A stretch of 64,000 nucleotides of DNA from Oceanococcus sp041624435. GTDB lineage: Bacteria; Pseudomonadota; Gammaproteobacteria; Nevskiales; Oceanococcaceae. Shown here one piece after another: positions 43,656-52,403 of the stretch (its first letter is position 1; every line of letters begins with the position of its first letter). The notes under the pieces are model-generated. The model saw nothing but the letters and a program-made list of their open reading frames with translations, searched no databases and had not been told where the DNA came from. Both the position numbers and the translations under genes were made by a program. The stretch covers positions 1 through 64,000 of the forward strand of contig JBFJVB010000003.1 of the NCBI GenBank assembly GCA_041624435.1. The letters are read 5' to 3'.

Positions 43656-44761
43656 TTCGAGGCCTCCGGTAGATCAATCAAAACCTTGCCATGGCGCACA
43701 AAGGGGGCCTTCACCACCCGCGCCGGCACTTCTTTATTGCGAATCTGAATCTGCACCTGGGTGTAATCCCCAGCCGGCACTCGGGCCAGCGCGACGGAAC
43801 AGTTTGCCGTCGGGGCGAAGCCACCGCTGGTGATCTCCCCCGCACCCGCGGGCGTGCGCACCACCTGGTGGGCCCGCATCACCCCGCGCCCTTCCAGCAC
43901 CAGGCCCACAAAGCGTGGCAAGTCACCGGCGGCGCGTTCGGCCTCCAGGGCAGCCCGACCAATGAACTGACGTTCAGCCGGTTCCCAGGCGACAGTCCAG
44001 TTCAGGCCGGCGGCCAGAGGTGAAATGTCCTCAGCCATGTCCTGGCCATAGAGATTCATCCCGGCCTCCATGCGCAGGGTGTCCCGCGCGCCCAGACCGC
44101 AGGGTCTGACCCCGGCCGCGAGCAGGCCATCCCACAGACCCGGCAGGGCCGCGACCGGCAGAATGCATTCAAAACCGTCTTCGCCCGTGTAGCCGGTACG
44201 CCCGATCAGGCCATCGGCATCGCCGACACAGTGAAACACCGCCAGCTCGGCGGCGGCGTCACGGTAGGCTTCGGGCAGCAAGGGCAAGGCTTTTTCGCGC
44301 GCCCCAGGGCCCTGCACGGCAATGATTCCCAGATCCCGCCGCGCTTGCAGAGCCACTGCATAACCCGCCGCCTGGGCCTGCATCCAGGCCAGATCCTTGT
44401 CCGCCGTGCCGGCATTGACCACCACGCGATAAAAATCGGCCAGCGCGTAGACGATCAGATCGTCGACCACGCCTCCGGCCGGATTGAGCATGCACGAATA
44501 CAGGGCCTTGCCGGGACGGATCCGGGCCACATCATTGGCCAGCAGATGGCGCAGGAAGGCGGTGGCCTCGGCCCCGCGCACATCCACGGCGCACATATGG
44601 GAAACGTCGAACATGCCTGCGGTTTGCCGCACGGCATGGTGCTCTTCCAGTTGAGAGCCATAGTGCAAGGGCATGTCCCAACCGGCGAAATCGACAATTT
44701 TGGCGCCAGCAGCCTGGTGCTGCTGGATCAGAGGCGTTGTTTTTCCCACGGCGAAGTTCAC
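43652..44761 (-). CDS. gcvT: Glycine cleavage system aminomethyltransferase T
   Basis: A 369-residue folate-dependent T-protein that transfers the one-carbon unit to tetrahydrofolate and releases ammonia. Landmarks are FAGWDMPLHYGSQLEEHHAV (near 25-44), FDVSHMCAVDVRG, RTGYTGEDGFECILP (near 185-200) and GARDTLRMEAGMNLYGQDM (near 223-241). Translation starts at a GTG with a weak ribosome binding site. It is the first gene of the operon and sits just behind a tandem glycine riboswitch. Confidence 0.96.
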   Translation of the reverse strand: MNFAVGKTTPLIQQHQAAGAKIVDFAGWDMPLHYGSQLEEHHAVRQTAGMFDVSHMCAVDVRGAEATAFLRHLLANDVARIRPGKALYSCMLNPAGGVVDDLIVYALADFYRVVVNAGTADKDLAWMQAQAAGYAVALQARRDLGIIAVQGPGAREKALPLLPEAYRDAAAELAVFHCVGDADGLIGRTGYTGEDGFECILPVAALPGLWDGLLAAGVRPCGLGARDTLRMEAGMNLYGQDMAEDISPLAAGLNWTVAWEPAERQFIGRAALEAERAAGDLPRFVGLVLEGRGVMRAHQVVRTPAGAGEITSGGFAPTANCSVALARVPAGDYTQVQIQIRNKEVPARVVKAPFVRHGKVLIDLPEASK

Positions 44762-44782
44762 CTGTGTTGAGGTTGTCTGTTC

Positions 44783-44996
44783 GCCGCCCCTCTGTCCTAT
44801 AACCTGAGAGTTAAGCCCCTTCGGTGGGTATCACTACCGCTCTCCAGAGTCGGACGAAATGCTTTCGACAAGCTCGCGCTGTCGATCGTCTTTCCAATGA
44901 TCGCCGTCCTTTTGCCTGAGCGATTCCGGGCGGATTTGCGCCTTCGGCGGCCAATCCCGGCAACTGCGTCTTGCCTGAACTGACTCTCTCCCGCGA
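44783..44996 (-). ncRNA. Tandem glycine riboswitch (gcvT leader)
   Basis: On the minus strand two glycine aptamers stand in series. The first runs from GGGAGAGAGT through CCGCCGAAGGCGCAA to CGCTCAGGCAAAAGGAC. The second runs from CTCTGGAGAGCGG through CCACCGAAGGGGC to CTCTCAGGTTATAGGACAG and AGGGG. Both contain the conserved G-AGAG opening, the CCGAAGG core and the CUCAGG-x(5)-GGAC closing element. Glycine binding normally turns on the gcv operon downstream. The second aptamer ends about 22 bp before the gcvT start, so control may be at translation. Confidence 0.95.
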
Positions 44997-45033
44997 TCAT
45001 TGCGGCCGCTTGCGCAGCCAAACCGAGGGCGGA

Positions 45034-46254
45034 CTATACCGTTTTCATCTCGCGCTCGCCATGCGGCAGCGCTCCGGAGCCCAGCGCGTAGGCCATGAAC
45101 TCCTGCTTGATCCGCGTCTGCCGATCAACCAGATTCAGCCCCCAGTCCCGCAAACGCAGGACCTCACCGCTGCGGCTGCCAAACAGCAGATTCAGCGCAT
45201 CCATCATGGCGATAGCCGGCAGGACGGAGCGCCGCCGCCCGCGCGCATACTGCCGCAACCAGGGTTCCACCGCCCGCCGCGGACCCTGACGCCAGCGCAG
45301 CGCTGGCGCGCCGAACAGGGCCGCAGCGTCTTCAAAGCCCAGATTCATGCCCAGACCCGCCAGGGGATGAACGGCATGCGCCGCGTCTCCGATCAGGGCG
45401 ATCGCATCGGCGGCATAACTGTTGGCATGCTGCAGCACCAGAGGAAAGGCCGCGCGGCGGCTGACCAGGCGAAAGCCCGATTGTCCGCAGGCGCGGGCGA
45501 CCGCGGTGCAGAAGTCCGCCTCGGCGCAGTGCAGCAGTTCGGTGGCTACGGCATCGGCCACCGACCAGACGATGGACACCTGACCGTTGGCCAGGGGCAA
45601 CAGGCCCAAGGGGCCGCGGGAGGTAAACGCCTGACGCGCGACCGACTGATGCGCCTGCTCCGGCTCCAGCACGGCCACAATGCCTTGTTGCTGGTAATCG
45701 CGGAACTCCACGCCGATGCCGGCGCGCTGGCGCACCCGCGAGGAACGCCCGTCCGCCCCGACCAGGAGTTGGGTCACGGCTGAGCGGCCATCACGGCAGT
45801 GCAACCGCAAGCCCTGCGGGTGGATTTCGAAACGCGCGAACTGGGCCCCTTGCCAGCGCTCGATCTGGCCGGCGCAGGCGCCGATGGCCTGATCCAGCGC
45901 TGCCTGCAAGCCTGGCACTTCGACGATATGACCCAGCTCGGGCACCGCCAGTTGCGCTGCCGAAAAGCTGATCTGGCCGGCACCGTCCGCATCCCAGACC
46001 TGCATCGCCTGATACGCCTGCGCGCGTCGGGCCAGCGCCTCGGGCCAGGCCTGGACCTGTTCGAACAAGGCCCGCGAGCTCGGCGACAAGGCCACCACCC
46101 GCAAATCGTAGGCGCCGGCCGGCGCCGCGTTCAAGGGTTCGGCCGCTGCGTCCATCAGCAGTACCGAAAACCCGGCCTGGGCGGCCAGCAAGGCCGCCAG
46201 ACTGCCGACCGGACCGGCACCCACAATCGTCAATTCCTGCTGCGGCAAAGACAT
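45034..46254 (-). CDS. UbiH/UbiF/VisC family ubiquinone-biosynthesis FAD hydroxylase
   Basis: A 406-residue flavin monooxygenase of the ubiquinone hydroxylase family (UbiH, UbiI, UbiF). The Rossmann motif is LTIVGAGPVGSLAALLAAQ (near 8-26), the DG motif is LLVGADGRSSRVRQRAGIG, and the GD motif is ALIGDAAHAVHPLAGLGMNL (near 287-306). By position next to gcv it matches E. coli ubiI (visC), which hydroxylates C5 of the ring, but the exact ring position cannot be told. Its stop codon overlaps a possible minus-ten TATAGT (45035-45040) for the gcv transcript. Confidence 0.9.
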   Translation of the reverse strand: MSLPQQELTIVGAGPVGSLAALLAAQAGFSVLLMDAAAEPLNAAPAGAYDLRVVALSPSSRALFEQVQAWPEALARRAQAYQAMQVWDADGAGQISFSAAQLAVPELGHIVEVPGLQAALDQAIGACAGQIERWQGAQFARFEIHPQGLRLHCRDGRSAVTQLLVGADGRSSRVRQRAGIGVEFRDYQQQGIVAVLEPEQAHQSVARQAFTSRGPLGLLPLANGQVSIVWSVADAVATELLHCAEADFCTAVARACGQSGFRLVSRRAAFPLVLQHANSYAADAIALIGDAAHAVHPLAGLGMNLGFEDAAALFGAPALRWRQGPRRAVEPWLRQYARGRRRSVLPAIAMMDALNLLFGSRSGEVLRLRDWGLNLVDRQTRIKQEFMAYALGSGALPHGEREMKTV

Positions 46255-46257
46255 GGA

Positions 46258-47940
46258 CTAAGGTTTCCTGGCCAGCACCGAGTGCAGATCGGCTTCGATC
46301 TGCAGGCCCGCTTTCAACAGACCGTAGCGCTGCATCTTCTCGGCCAGCTGGGCTTTGACATGGACAAGAAAGATCCGGGTCCTGCGCTTGGCCAGATCCC
46401 GGGCAATGGATTCCAGATTCATCATCGCCGTGGTGTCCAGCACGTTGACATCGGCCAGATCGAGCACCACGGTATGCACCTCTCGATCCACCGCCGCGAT
46501 GATTTTCAGGGCTTTATGGGCCGCGCCGAAGAACAAGGGACCATCCAGGTCATAGACCACCACACCCTTGACGTGCGCCTCGTCATGGACATGACGTCGA
46601 TGATCCACCACGGCGGTCGCGGTCAGTTCGGTCATGCGCCGCATGAACAGCAGCGAAGCCAGCGCCACTCCGGCCACCACCGCGACCTGCATATCAATCA
46701 AAACGGTGAGACTGAAGCAGGTCAGCAAGACCGCCATGTCCGAACGTGGCGCCGTCCGGACGATGCGCAGCGCATGTTCGGCTTCGCTCATGTTCCAGGC
46801 CACCACCAGCAGCACCGCGGCCATCGCCGCCATGGGGATCAGGGACAGCAGCGGCGCCGCCAGCAGCATCGCGACCAGCACGAATACCGAGTGAACGATC
46901 GCGGCCACCGGCGTGCTGCCCCCGGAACGGACATTGGTCGCAGTCCGGGCGATCGCCGCGGTCGCGGGAATGCCGCCAAAGAAAGCCACCGCAATATTAC
47001 CCACGCCCTGGCCGATCAATTCGCTGTCCGGATCATGCTGGCGCCCGGTCATGCCATCGGCCACCACCGCACACAGCAGGGATTCCAGGGCCCCCAGAAG
47101 GGCGATGGCGAACGCCGCTCCGAGCAAGGCCCGCAACAAGGTGAAGCTCAGACCCAGGGGTTCGCCGTCCGGCCCGGGCAAATTCCAGGGCAGGACAAAC
47201 TGCGGGGCCAGCGCGGGAATGCCGTGCAGCAGTTGCCCGTCCAGCTCGAAACTGAAGCGGCTGGCAATCGTATCCACGGCCGGCAACAGGTCCACGTAAT
47301 TGAACACCCCGCCCAGGGCGGTGCCGGCAAGCAGGGCCACCAGATACGAGGGCACCCGGCTCTGGCGGCGTTTCCACAGCAACAGGACCGCCAGCGTGCT
47401 GGCGCCGACCAGGAATTCGGCCCAGCGCGCGCTGGGCAGAGCCAACAGCATGTTTCCCAGCTTGCCGAGAAAATGCACCGCATCCCCGTGCGGCTGCAAA
47501 CCGAAAAAGTCCGCCAGCTGCAAAGTGGCGATAACCGTACCGATCCCGGCGGTAAAGCCCACCACCACCGGATACGGAATCAGCTGGATCAGTCGTCCCA
47601 GACGCATCAGTCCAAACGCGATCATCATCAGACCGGCCAGCGCGCCGCTGACCAGCAGGCCGCCCAGACCGTACTGCTGCACCACCGGCAGGAGCACCAC
47701 CACAAATGCTGCGGTCGGCCCGGAAATGTTCACCCGCGAACCGCCCAGGACGGCGATCAGCAAACCACCGATGATCGCGGTGTACAGACCATGCTGAGGC
47801 GCAACCCCGCTGGCGATCGCCAGCCCCATCGACAACGGCAGGGCCACGACGCCGACGGTCAGCCCCGACAGCAGATTGGCCGGCAGCGAACGGAGCAGAG
47901 TCCCCTCGGACCAGGCCTGACGCAGCGCCGCGGCGATCAT
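46258..47940 (-). CDS. SulP family anion transporter
   Basis: A 560-residue SulP/SLC26 transporter. About twelve membrane segments fill residues 10-420, starting after ANLLSGLTVGVVALPLSMGL (near 20-39), with GLYTAIIGGLLIAVLGGSRV and GPTAAFVVVLLPVV, the conserved binding-region stretches. A STAS domain occupies about 445-560 (VVYDLDGPLFFGAAHKALKI, VVLDLADVNVLDTTAMMNLE). Substrates in bacteria include sulfate, bicarbonate and dicarboxylates. It sits between pepP and the ubiI-like gene, exactly where E. coli has ubiH. Confidence 0.92.
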   Translation of the reverse strand: MIAAALRQAWSEGTLLRSLPANLLSGLTVGVVALPLSMGLAIASGVAPQHGLYTAIIGGLLIAVLGGSRVNISGPTAAFVVVLLPVVQQYGLGGLLVSGALAGLMMIAFGLMRLGRLIQLIPYPVVVGFTAGIGTVIATLQLADFFGLQPHGDAVHFLGKLGNMLLALPSARWAEFLVGASTLAVLLLWKRRQSRVPSYLVALLAGTALGGVFNYVDLLPAVDTIASRFSFELDGQLLHGIPALAPQFVLPWNLPGPDGEPLGLSFTLLRALLGAAFAIALLGALESLLCAVVADGMTGRQHDPDSELIGQGVGNIAVAFFGGIPATAAIARTATNVRSGGSTPVAAIVHSVFVLVAMLLAAPLLSLIPMAAMAAVLLVVAWNMSEAEHALRIVRTAPRSDMAVLLTCFSLTVLIDMQVAVVAGVALASLLFMRRMTELTATAVVDHRRHVHDEAHVKGVVVYDLDGPLFFGAAHKALKIIAAVDREVHTVVLDLADVNVLDTTAMMNLESIARDLAKRRTRIFLVHVKAQLAEKMQRYGLLKAGLQIEADLHSVLARKP

Positions 47941-47981
47941 CGCCGCGACTGCTGGGCGGGACGGTCGTTCTGATCCTTCAC

Positions 47982-49322
47982 CTAGGCCGCCATCACGGCT
48001 TCAATCTGCGCCACGGTTTTCGGCACGCCTGCACTGAGCAGCTCAGGTTCCCCGGCGGTCACCAGCACATCATCCTCGATACGGATACCGATATTGGCGA
48101 ACTCCGGTGGAATGCCCGGGGTGTCCGCGGAAACATACAGGCCGGGCTCGATGGTCAGCACCATGCCGGGCTGCAACTCGCGCCAGCTGCCATTTTCCCG
48201 GTAGGCGCCCACATCATGCACATCCATGCCCAGCCAGTGACCGGTCTTGTGCATGAAGAAATCCATGTATTTCTGCGTGTCGATCAATTCCTCAAGATTA
48301 CCCTTGAGCAGGCCCAGGTCCAGCAGGCCCTGGGTCAGAATCGGCACCACGGTTTCGTGCGGCGCCAGCCAGTGCTGGCCCGCCCGGACGGCGGCGATGC
48401 CGGCGAGTTGTGCCTCGAGCACGACCTCGTACAAGGCTTTCTGGGCCGTGCTGAACCGCCCGCTCACCGGAAAAGTTCGGGTGATGTCCGCGCAATAGCC
48501 CTGGAATTCGGCGCCGGCGTCGATCAGGCACAGATCGCCATCTCGCAGGGGCGCGGAATTTTCCACGTAATGCAGGACACAGGCATTGGCGCCGCCGCCG
48601 ACGATACTGCCGTAAGCGGTCTCCATGCCGTGGCGCTCGAAATCATGATGAATCTCGGCGCCGAGCTGATATTCGTACAAACCGGCATGGACCTTCTGCA
48701 TCGCCCGCACATGCGCCGCGGCGGAAACCGCGCCGGCGTAGCGCATCATCGCCACCTCGGCAGGCGACTTGCGCAACCGGTGCTCGTGCAGCACTTCGCC
48801 CAGATCGTGAATCTGGCTGGGGGCGTTCACGCCTTGCCGGATCATCTGCCGCACCCGACCGATCCAGGCTTGCAGGCGCCGATCATGCTGCGCATTCCAG
48901 CCGGAGGGAAAATACACCGCCCGGCGATCCTGCAGCAGGCCGGGCATTTTCTCGTCGAGATCGGCCAGAATCTCAGCCCGGTCTGCGGCGTAATCGCGCA
49001 CGCAGCCTTCCGGTCCGGCGCGCCGTCCATCCCAGATTTCCCGCTGCTTGTCCTTGGGCCGACAGAACAACACGAACTCGCCATCGGCGTGCCCGGGCGC
49101 CAGAACCGCCCAGGCGTCCGGTTCCGGAAAACCGCTCAGGTAGCGAAAATCCGAATTCTGCCGGAACCGATAATGCACATCGCTGTTGCGCATCTGCTCG
49201 CTCGCGGCCGGGATGATGGCCACCGCATCGTGGCCGATCGCCTCCATCAAACGCTCACGGCGGGCGGCGTATTCCGCCGCGGATATCTGGGCCTCAACCG
49301 GCCTGGGGATGTAATTCGACAT
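47982..49322 (-). CDS. pepP: Xaa-Pro aminopeptidase
   Basis: A 446-residue dinuclear manganese aminopeptidase that removes N-terminal residues preceding proline. The N-terminal AMP_N domain (about 1-135) has DVHYRFRQNSDFRYLSGF. The pita-bread domain carries all five ligands: LCLIDAGAEFQGYCADITRT (two Asp), HKTGHWLGMDVHD (His), MVLTIEPGLYV (Glu) and NIGIRIEDDVLV (Glu). Its start lies 29 bp inside ygfB, as expected for the ygfB-pepP operon of gammaproteobacteria. Confidence 0.96.
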   Translation of the reverse strand: MSNYIPRPVEAQISAAEYAARRERLMEAIGHDAVAIIPAASEQMRNSDVHYRFRQNSDFRYLSGFPEPDAWAVLAPGHADGEFVLFCRPKDKQREIWDGRRAGPEGCVRDYAADRAEILADLDEKMPGLLQDRRAVYFPSGWNAQHDRRLQAWIGRVRQMIRQGVNAPSQIHDLGEVLHEHRLRKSPAEVAMMRYAGAVSAAAHVRAMQKVHAGLYEYQLGAEIHHDFERHGMETAYGSIVGGGANACVLHYVENSAPLRDGDLCLIDAGAEFQGYCADITRTFPVSGRFSTAQKALYEVVLEAQLAGIAAVRAGQHWLAPHETVVPILTQGLLDLGLLKGNLEELIDTQKYMDFFMHKTGHWLGMDVHDVGAYRENGSWRELQPGMVLTIEPGLYVSADTPGIPPEFANIGIRIEDDVLVTAGEPELLSAGVPKTVAQIEAVMAA

Positions 49323-49803
49323 AAAGCGTTTGGGCTACCACCTTGAGGTACTCGACGATTTCAACATAGGCGTCTTCGGCGCCGTCTTCGTCTTCGTCTA
49401 CGGTTATCTTGCAAATCTCGGACAGGTCACGGAGCAGCTCCTGAATCTCCGCCGAGAGCGCGCTGGGCGCCAGGGCGCCTGCCGCGCCGATACCAAACAA
49501 CAGGCCTTCACTCCATTCCGCCAGAGCTTCCACACGTAGCGCCAGCGGTGCATGATCCGGCGGCAGCAGCGGGACAAAGCCACAATCGCTGTCATCCAGC
49601 GCGTCTTTCACCCGCTGGGCAAAATCCAGCAGCCAGGTCCAGGCTTCGGCCTGCTGATCGGCGCCATCCAGACCCAGATCCGCCGGCAGCTGCCGGTAAC
49701 GACACCACAAGCCGGCCAGCTGGCCGTGAAACCCGGCCGGACCCGCGGTGGATTCCACCTCACTCAGATGCTCGGCCAGTTCGCTGTAATTAAATTCACT
49801 CAT
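49294..49803 (-). CDS. ygfB: YgfB/UPF0149 family protein
   Basis: A 169-residue, acidic, all-helical protein of the UPF0149 (YgfB) family, cytoplasmic and of unclear molecular function; in Pseudomonas aeruginosa YgfB is reported to affect beta-lactamase regulation. Landmarks are MSEFNYSELAEHLSEVESTA at the start, LLFGIGAAGALAPSALSAE (near 108-126), and DEDEDGAEDAYVEIVEYLKV near the end. The ATG at 49803 is the first of the conserved region. It heads the ygfB-pepP-sulP-ubi group, which runs away from argE. Confidence 0.93.
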   Translation of the reverse strand: MSEFNYSELAEHLSEVESTAGPAGFHGQLAGLWCRYRQLPADLGLDGADQQAEAWTWLLDFAQRVKDALDDSDCGFVPLLPPDHAPLALRVEALAEWSEGLLFGIGAAGALAPSALSAEIQELLRDLSEICKITVDEDEDGAEDAYVEIVEYLKVVAQTLYVELHPQAG

Positions 49804-49885
49804 CCGGGCATTATCCCATGGGCACTGAGGAGGCACCATGCAAGTTCCGGGTGTGTCCGCTCCGGGTTTGGCGGATAATGCGCCA

Positions 49886-51040
49886 ATGAACACCGCTCCT
49901 GCCTTCAAAGACTGCCTGGCCCAACTCGTGGGCACCCCGTCCGTGAGCAGTACCCATGCCCACCTGGACATGAGCAATCAAGCGGTCTGCGAACTGCTCG
50001 CCAACTGGCTGGAGCCGCTGGGCTTCGCCTGCGAGATGCAACCGGTACCAGGGCGGTCGGACAAGTTCAACCTGATCGCCTGCCGCGGCCGTGGCGATGG
50101 TGGCCTGGTGCTCAGCGGGCATACCGACACCGTACCCTTCGATGAGACCGGTTGGGACAGTGACCCCTTCACGCTGACCGAGGTCGGAGCGCGCTGGCAC
50201 GGCCTGGGCAGCTGCGACATGAAGGGCTTTTTCGGCCTGTGCGTGCAATTGGCCGCGGAGATCAAGGATCACCCTCTGGATCAGCCGCTGGTCATTCTGG
50301 CCACCGCCGACGAGGAATCCGGCATGGACGGGGCCAAAGCCCTGCTCGCCTCCGGGCGCCGTTTCGGTCGCCACGCCCTGATCGGCGAACCCACCGGCTT
50401 GCGGCCCATCCGGATGCACAAGGGCATCTTCATGGACGCCTTGCGCGTGCGTGGCCGCGCCGGTCATTCGTCCAATCCGGCAGCCGGCGTGAACGCCGTC
50501 GAAGGGGTCCATCGGGCACTGGGCGCCATCCTGCGCATGCGCGACGAATTGAAAACCCGCGAGACCAGACCGGAGTTTTCGGTCCCTTACGCCACCCTGA
50601 ATCCCGGCTGCGTGCACGGTGGAGACAGCCCGAATCGGATTCCCGCCGCCTGCGAGCTGCAGTTCGACTTGCGCCAGCTGCCGGGTCAGTCCCTGGACGA
50701 CCTGCGGGCCGAATTGCGCGGCCGGATCGATCAGGCCCTCCAAGGCGAGGCCTGGGAGTGGGAGCATGCCAGCCTGTATGAAGGCACGGCGGCGTTTGAA
50801 ACGCCAGCGCAAGCCGCCATCGTCAAACTGGCGGAAAAGCTCACCGGCAGCCCCGCCCAGGCGGTCAATTTCGCCACCGAAGGCGGCTACCTGAACGCGC
50901 TGGGCATGCAATCCCTGGTGCTGGGCCCCGGCAGCATCGATCAGGCCCATCAACCCAATGAATACCTGGCGATGGACCAGATTGCGCCGATGCTGGACAT
51001 CCTGCGCGGCATGGTGAAAAACTTCTGCAGTGAAAAATAA
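49886..51040 (+). CDS. argE: Acetylornithine deacetylase
   Basis: A 384-residue M20 family zinc hydrolase converting N-acetylornithine to ornithine. Metal-ligand blocks are LVLSGHTDTVPFD (His and Asp, near 83-95), HGLGSCDMKGFFG (Asp), TADEESGMDGAK (the catalytic Glu pair near 150) and FATEGGYLNALG. The frame opens earlier at 49838, and the ATG at 49886 fits known N-termini. It overlaps argA by 11 bp, so both arginine-pathway genes are translated together. The pair is divergent from ygfB. Confidence 0.94.
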   Translation: MNTAPAFKDCLAQLVGTPSVSSTHAHLDMSNQAVCELLANWLEPLGFACEMQPVPGRSDKFNLIACRGRGDGGLVLSGHTDTVPFDETGWDSDPFTLTEVGARWHGLGSCDMKGFFGLCVQLAAEIKDHPLDQPLVILATADEESGMDGAKALLASGRRFGRHALIGEPTGLRPIRMHKGIFMDALRVRGRAGHSSNPAAGVNAVEGVHRALGAILRMRDELKTRETRPEFSVPYATLNPGCVHGGDSPNRIPAACELQFDLRQLPGQSLDDLRAELRGRIDQALQGEAWEWEHASLYEGTAAFETPAQAAIVKLAEKLTGSPAQAVNFATEGGYLNALGMQSLVLGPGSIDQAHQPNEYLAMDQIAPMLDILRGMVKNFCSEK

Positions 51041-52292
51041 TCTGTTTCCCGAAGCCGTGCGCCGCGCGGCCCCGTATATCAACGCCCACGGTGGGCGTAC
51101 CTGTGTGGTCCACATTCCCGGCGAAGTGGCGCTCTCCAGCGCGCTCAAGTCCCTGGTCTATGATCTGTCGGTGGCGCATAGCCTGGGCCTGAAACTGATC
51201 CTGGTCCTCGGCGCTCGCCCGCAGATCGAGGCCCGCCTGCAGGCCCGGGCGCACAGCTCGCCCGTGGTCGCCGGCCACCGCGTCACCGACGCGGTGGCGC
51301 TGGACTGCGTTCGGGAGGCGGCCGGAGACCTGCGGTGCGAATTCGAGGCCTTGCTCAGTACCGGCCTGGCCAGCACCCCGATGGGCGGCGCGCGCATCCG
51401 GGTCGCCGGCGGCAATCTGGTCACCGCGCGTCCAGTCGGCGTCCTGCAAGGTGTCGATTTGCAATACACCGGCGAGCTGCGCCGGCTCGACACCGATACG
51501 CTGGGCGACCATCTGGCCAAAGGCCGCATCGTTCTGCTGCCGCCGGTAGGCTATTCGCCCAGCGGCGAAACCTTCAATCTGCGCAGTGATGATCTGGCCG
51601 TCGCCACGGCTCAAGCCATGGGTGCGGACAAACTGGTCCTGCTGGTGCCGCGGCCGGTCGAAGTCGGCGAACTGTGTCTGAATGCGCCCCCGGCCGACCC
51701 CGATGAAACCCAGTTGCTGGCCATGGCGGCGGTGCGCCAAGGCGTGCCCCGGGTGCATATCCTCGATGCCGCTCAGGATGGTGCCTTCCTGCGCGAGCTT
51801 TACACCCCGGATGGCGCCGGCCTGATGGTTTCGGCCCAGGCTTATGACAGCCTGCACCAGGCCAGCATCGACGACATCGGTGGCCTGCTGCAATTGATCG
51901 AGCCCCTGGAGCGTCAGGGCGTGATCGTGCCGCGCTCGCGTGAGCAGATGGAACTGGAGATTGAGCGCTTCACCGTCATGGCCCGCGATGACACCATCAT
52001 CGGCTGCCAGGCCCTGTTCCCCTACCCGGAGCAGCGCTGCGCGGAACTGGCCTGCATCATCGTCGCGCCGCATTATCAGCATGGCGGCCGGGCCACGGCA
52101 CTGCTGGCCCACGCCGAACTGTGCGCCCGCGAACTGGAACTGGACCGGCTATTCGTACTCACCACCCAGACCGCGCACTGGTTTATCGAGCACGGCTTTC
52201 GTCCCGGCAGCCTGGATGAGCTGCCGCCGCAAAAGCAGGCCTTTTACAATTACCAGCGCAATTCCAAAGTGCTGATCAAAGATCTGGGCTAG
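51030..52292 (+). CDS. argA: N-acetylglutamate synthase
   Basis: A 420-residue two-domain enzyme that acetylates glutamate with acetyl-CoA, the first step of arginine synthesis. The amino-acid-kinase domain (about 1-280) starts after HGGRTCVVHIPGEVALSSAL with DLSVAHSLGLKLILVLGARP and MGADKLVLLVPR. The GNAT domain (about 290-420) has CIIVAPHYQHGGRATALLAH (acetyl-CoA loop near 345-364), LDRLFVLTTQTAHWFIEHGF and the C-terminal YNYQRNSKVLIKDLG. It starts with a GTG in the end of argE. Feedback inhibition by arginine is expected for this type. Confidence 0.96.
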   Translation: MKNNLFPEAVRRAAPYINAHGGRTCVVHIPGEVALSSALKSLVYDLSVAHSLGLKLILVLGARPQIEARLQARAHSSPVVAGHRVTDAVALDCVREAAGDLRCEFEALLSTGLASTPMGGARIRVAGGNLVTARPVGVLQGVDLQYTGELRRLDTDTLGDHLAKGRIVLLPPVGYSPSGETFNLRSDDLAVATAQAMGADKLVLLVPRPVEVGELCLNAPPADPDETQLLAMAAVRQGVPRVHILDAAQDGAFLRELYTPDGAGLMVSAQAYDSLHQASIDDIGGLLQLIEPLERQGVIVPRSREQMELEIERFTVMARDDTIIGCQALFPYPEQRCAELACIIVAPHYQHGGRATALLAHAELCARELELDRLFVLTTQTAHWFIEHGFRPGSLDELPPQKQAFYNYQRNSKVLIKDLG

Positions 52293-52403
52293 GCCCGTGC
52301 GCGACGTGGCGAGCACCAGCGGGCGAAGTGCGCACCAGCGGCAACCCAGCGCTTTGCTTCAGCGCCGCAGTGGCACCCGACACGCCACAGGCTGCGCGGG
52401 CTG

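Noticed and set aside
45799..47973. 724-codon plus-strand open frame
   Set aside because: Runs antisense across two unrelated genes (ubiI-like and SulP) and is rich in His, Gln, Arg and Gly; a coding gene would not mirror both.
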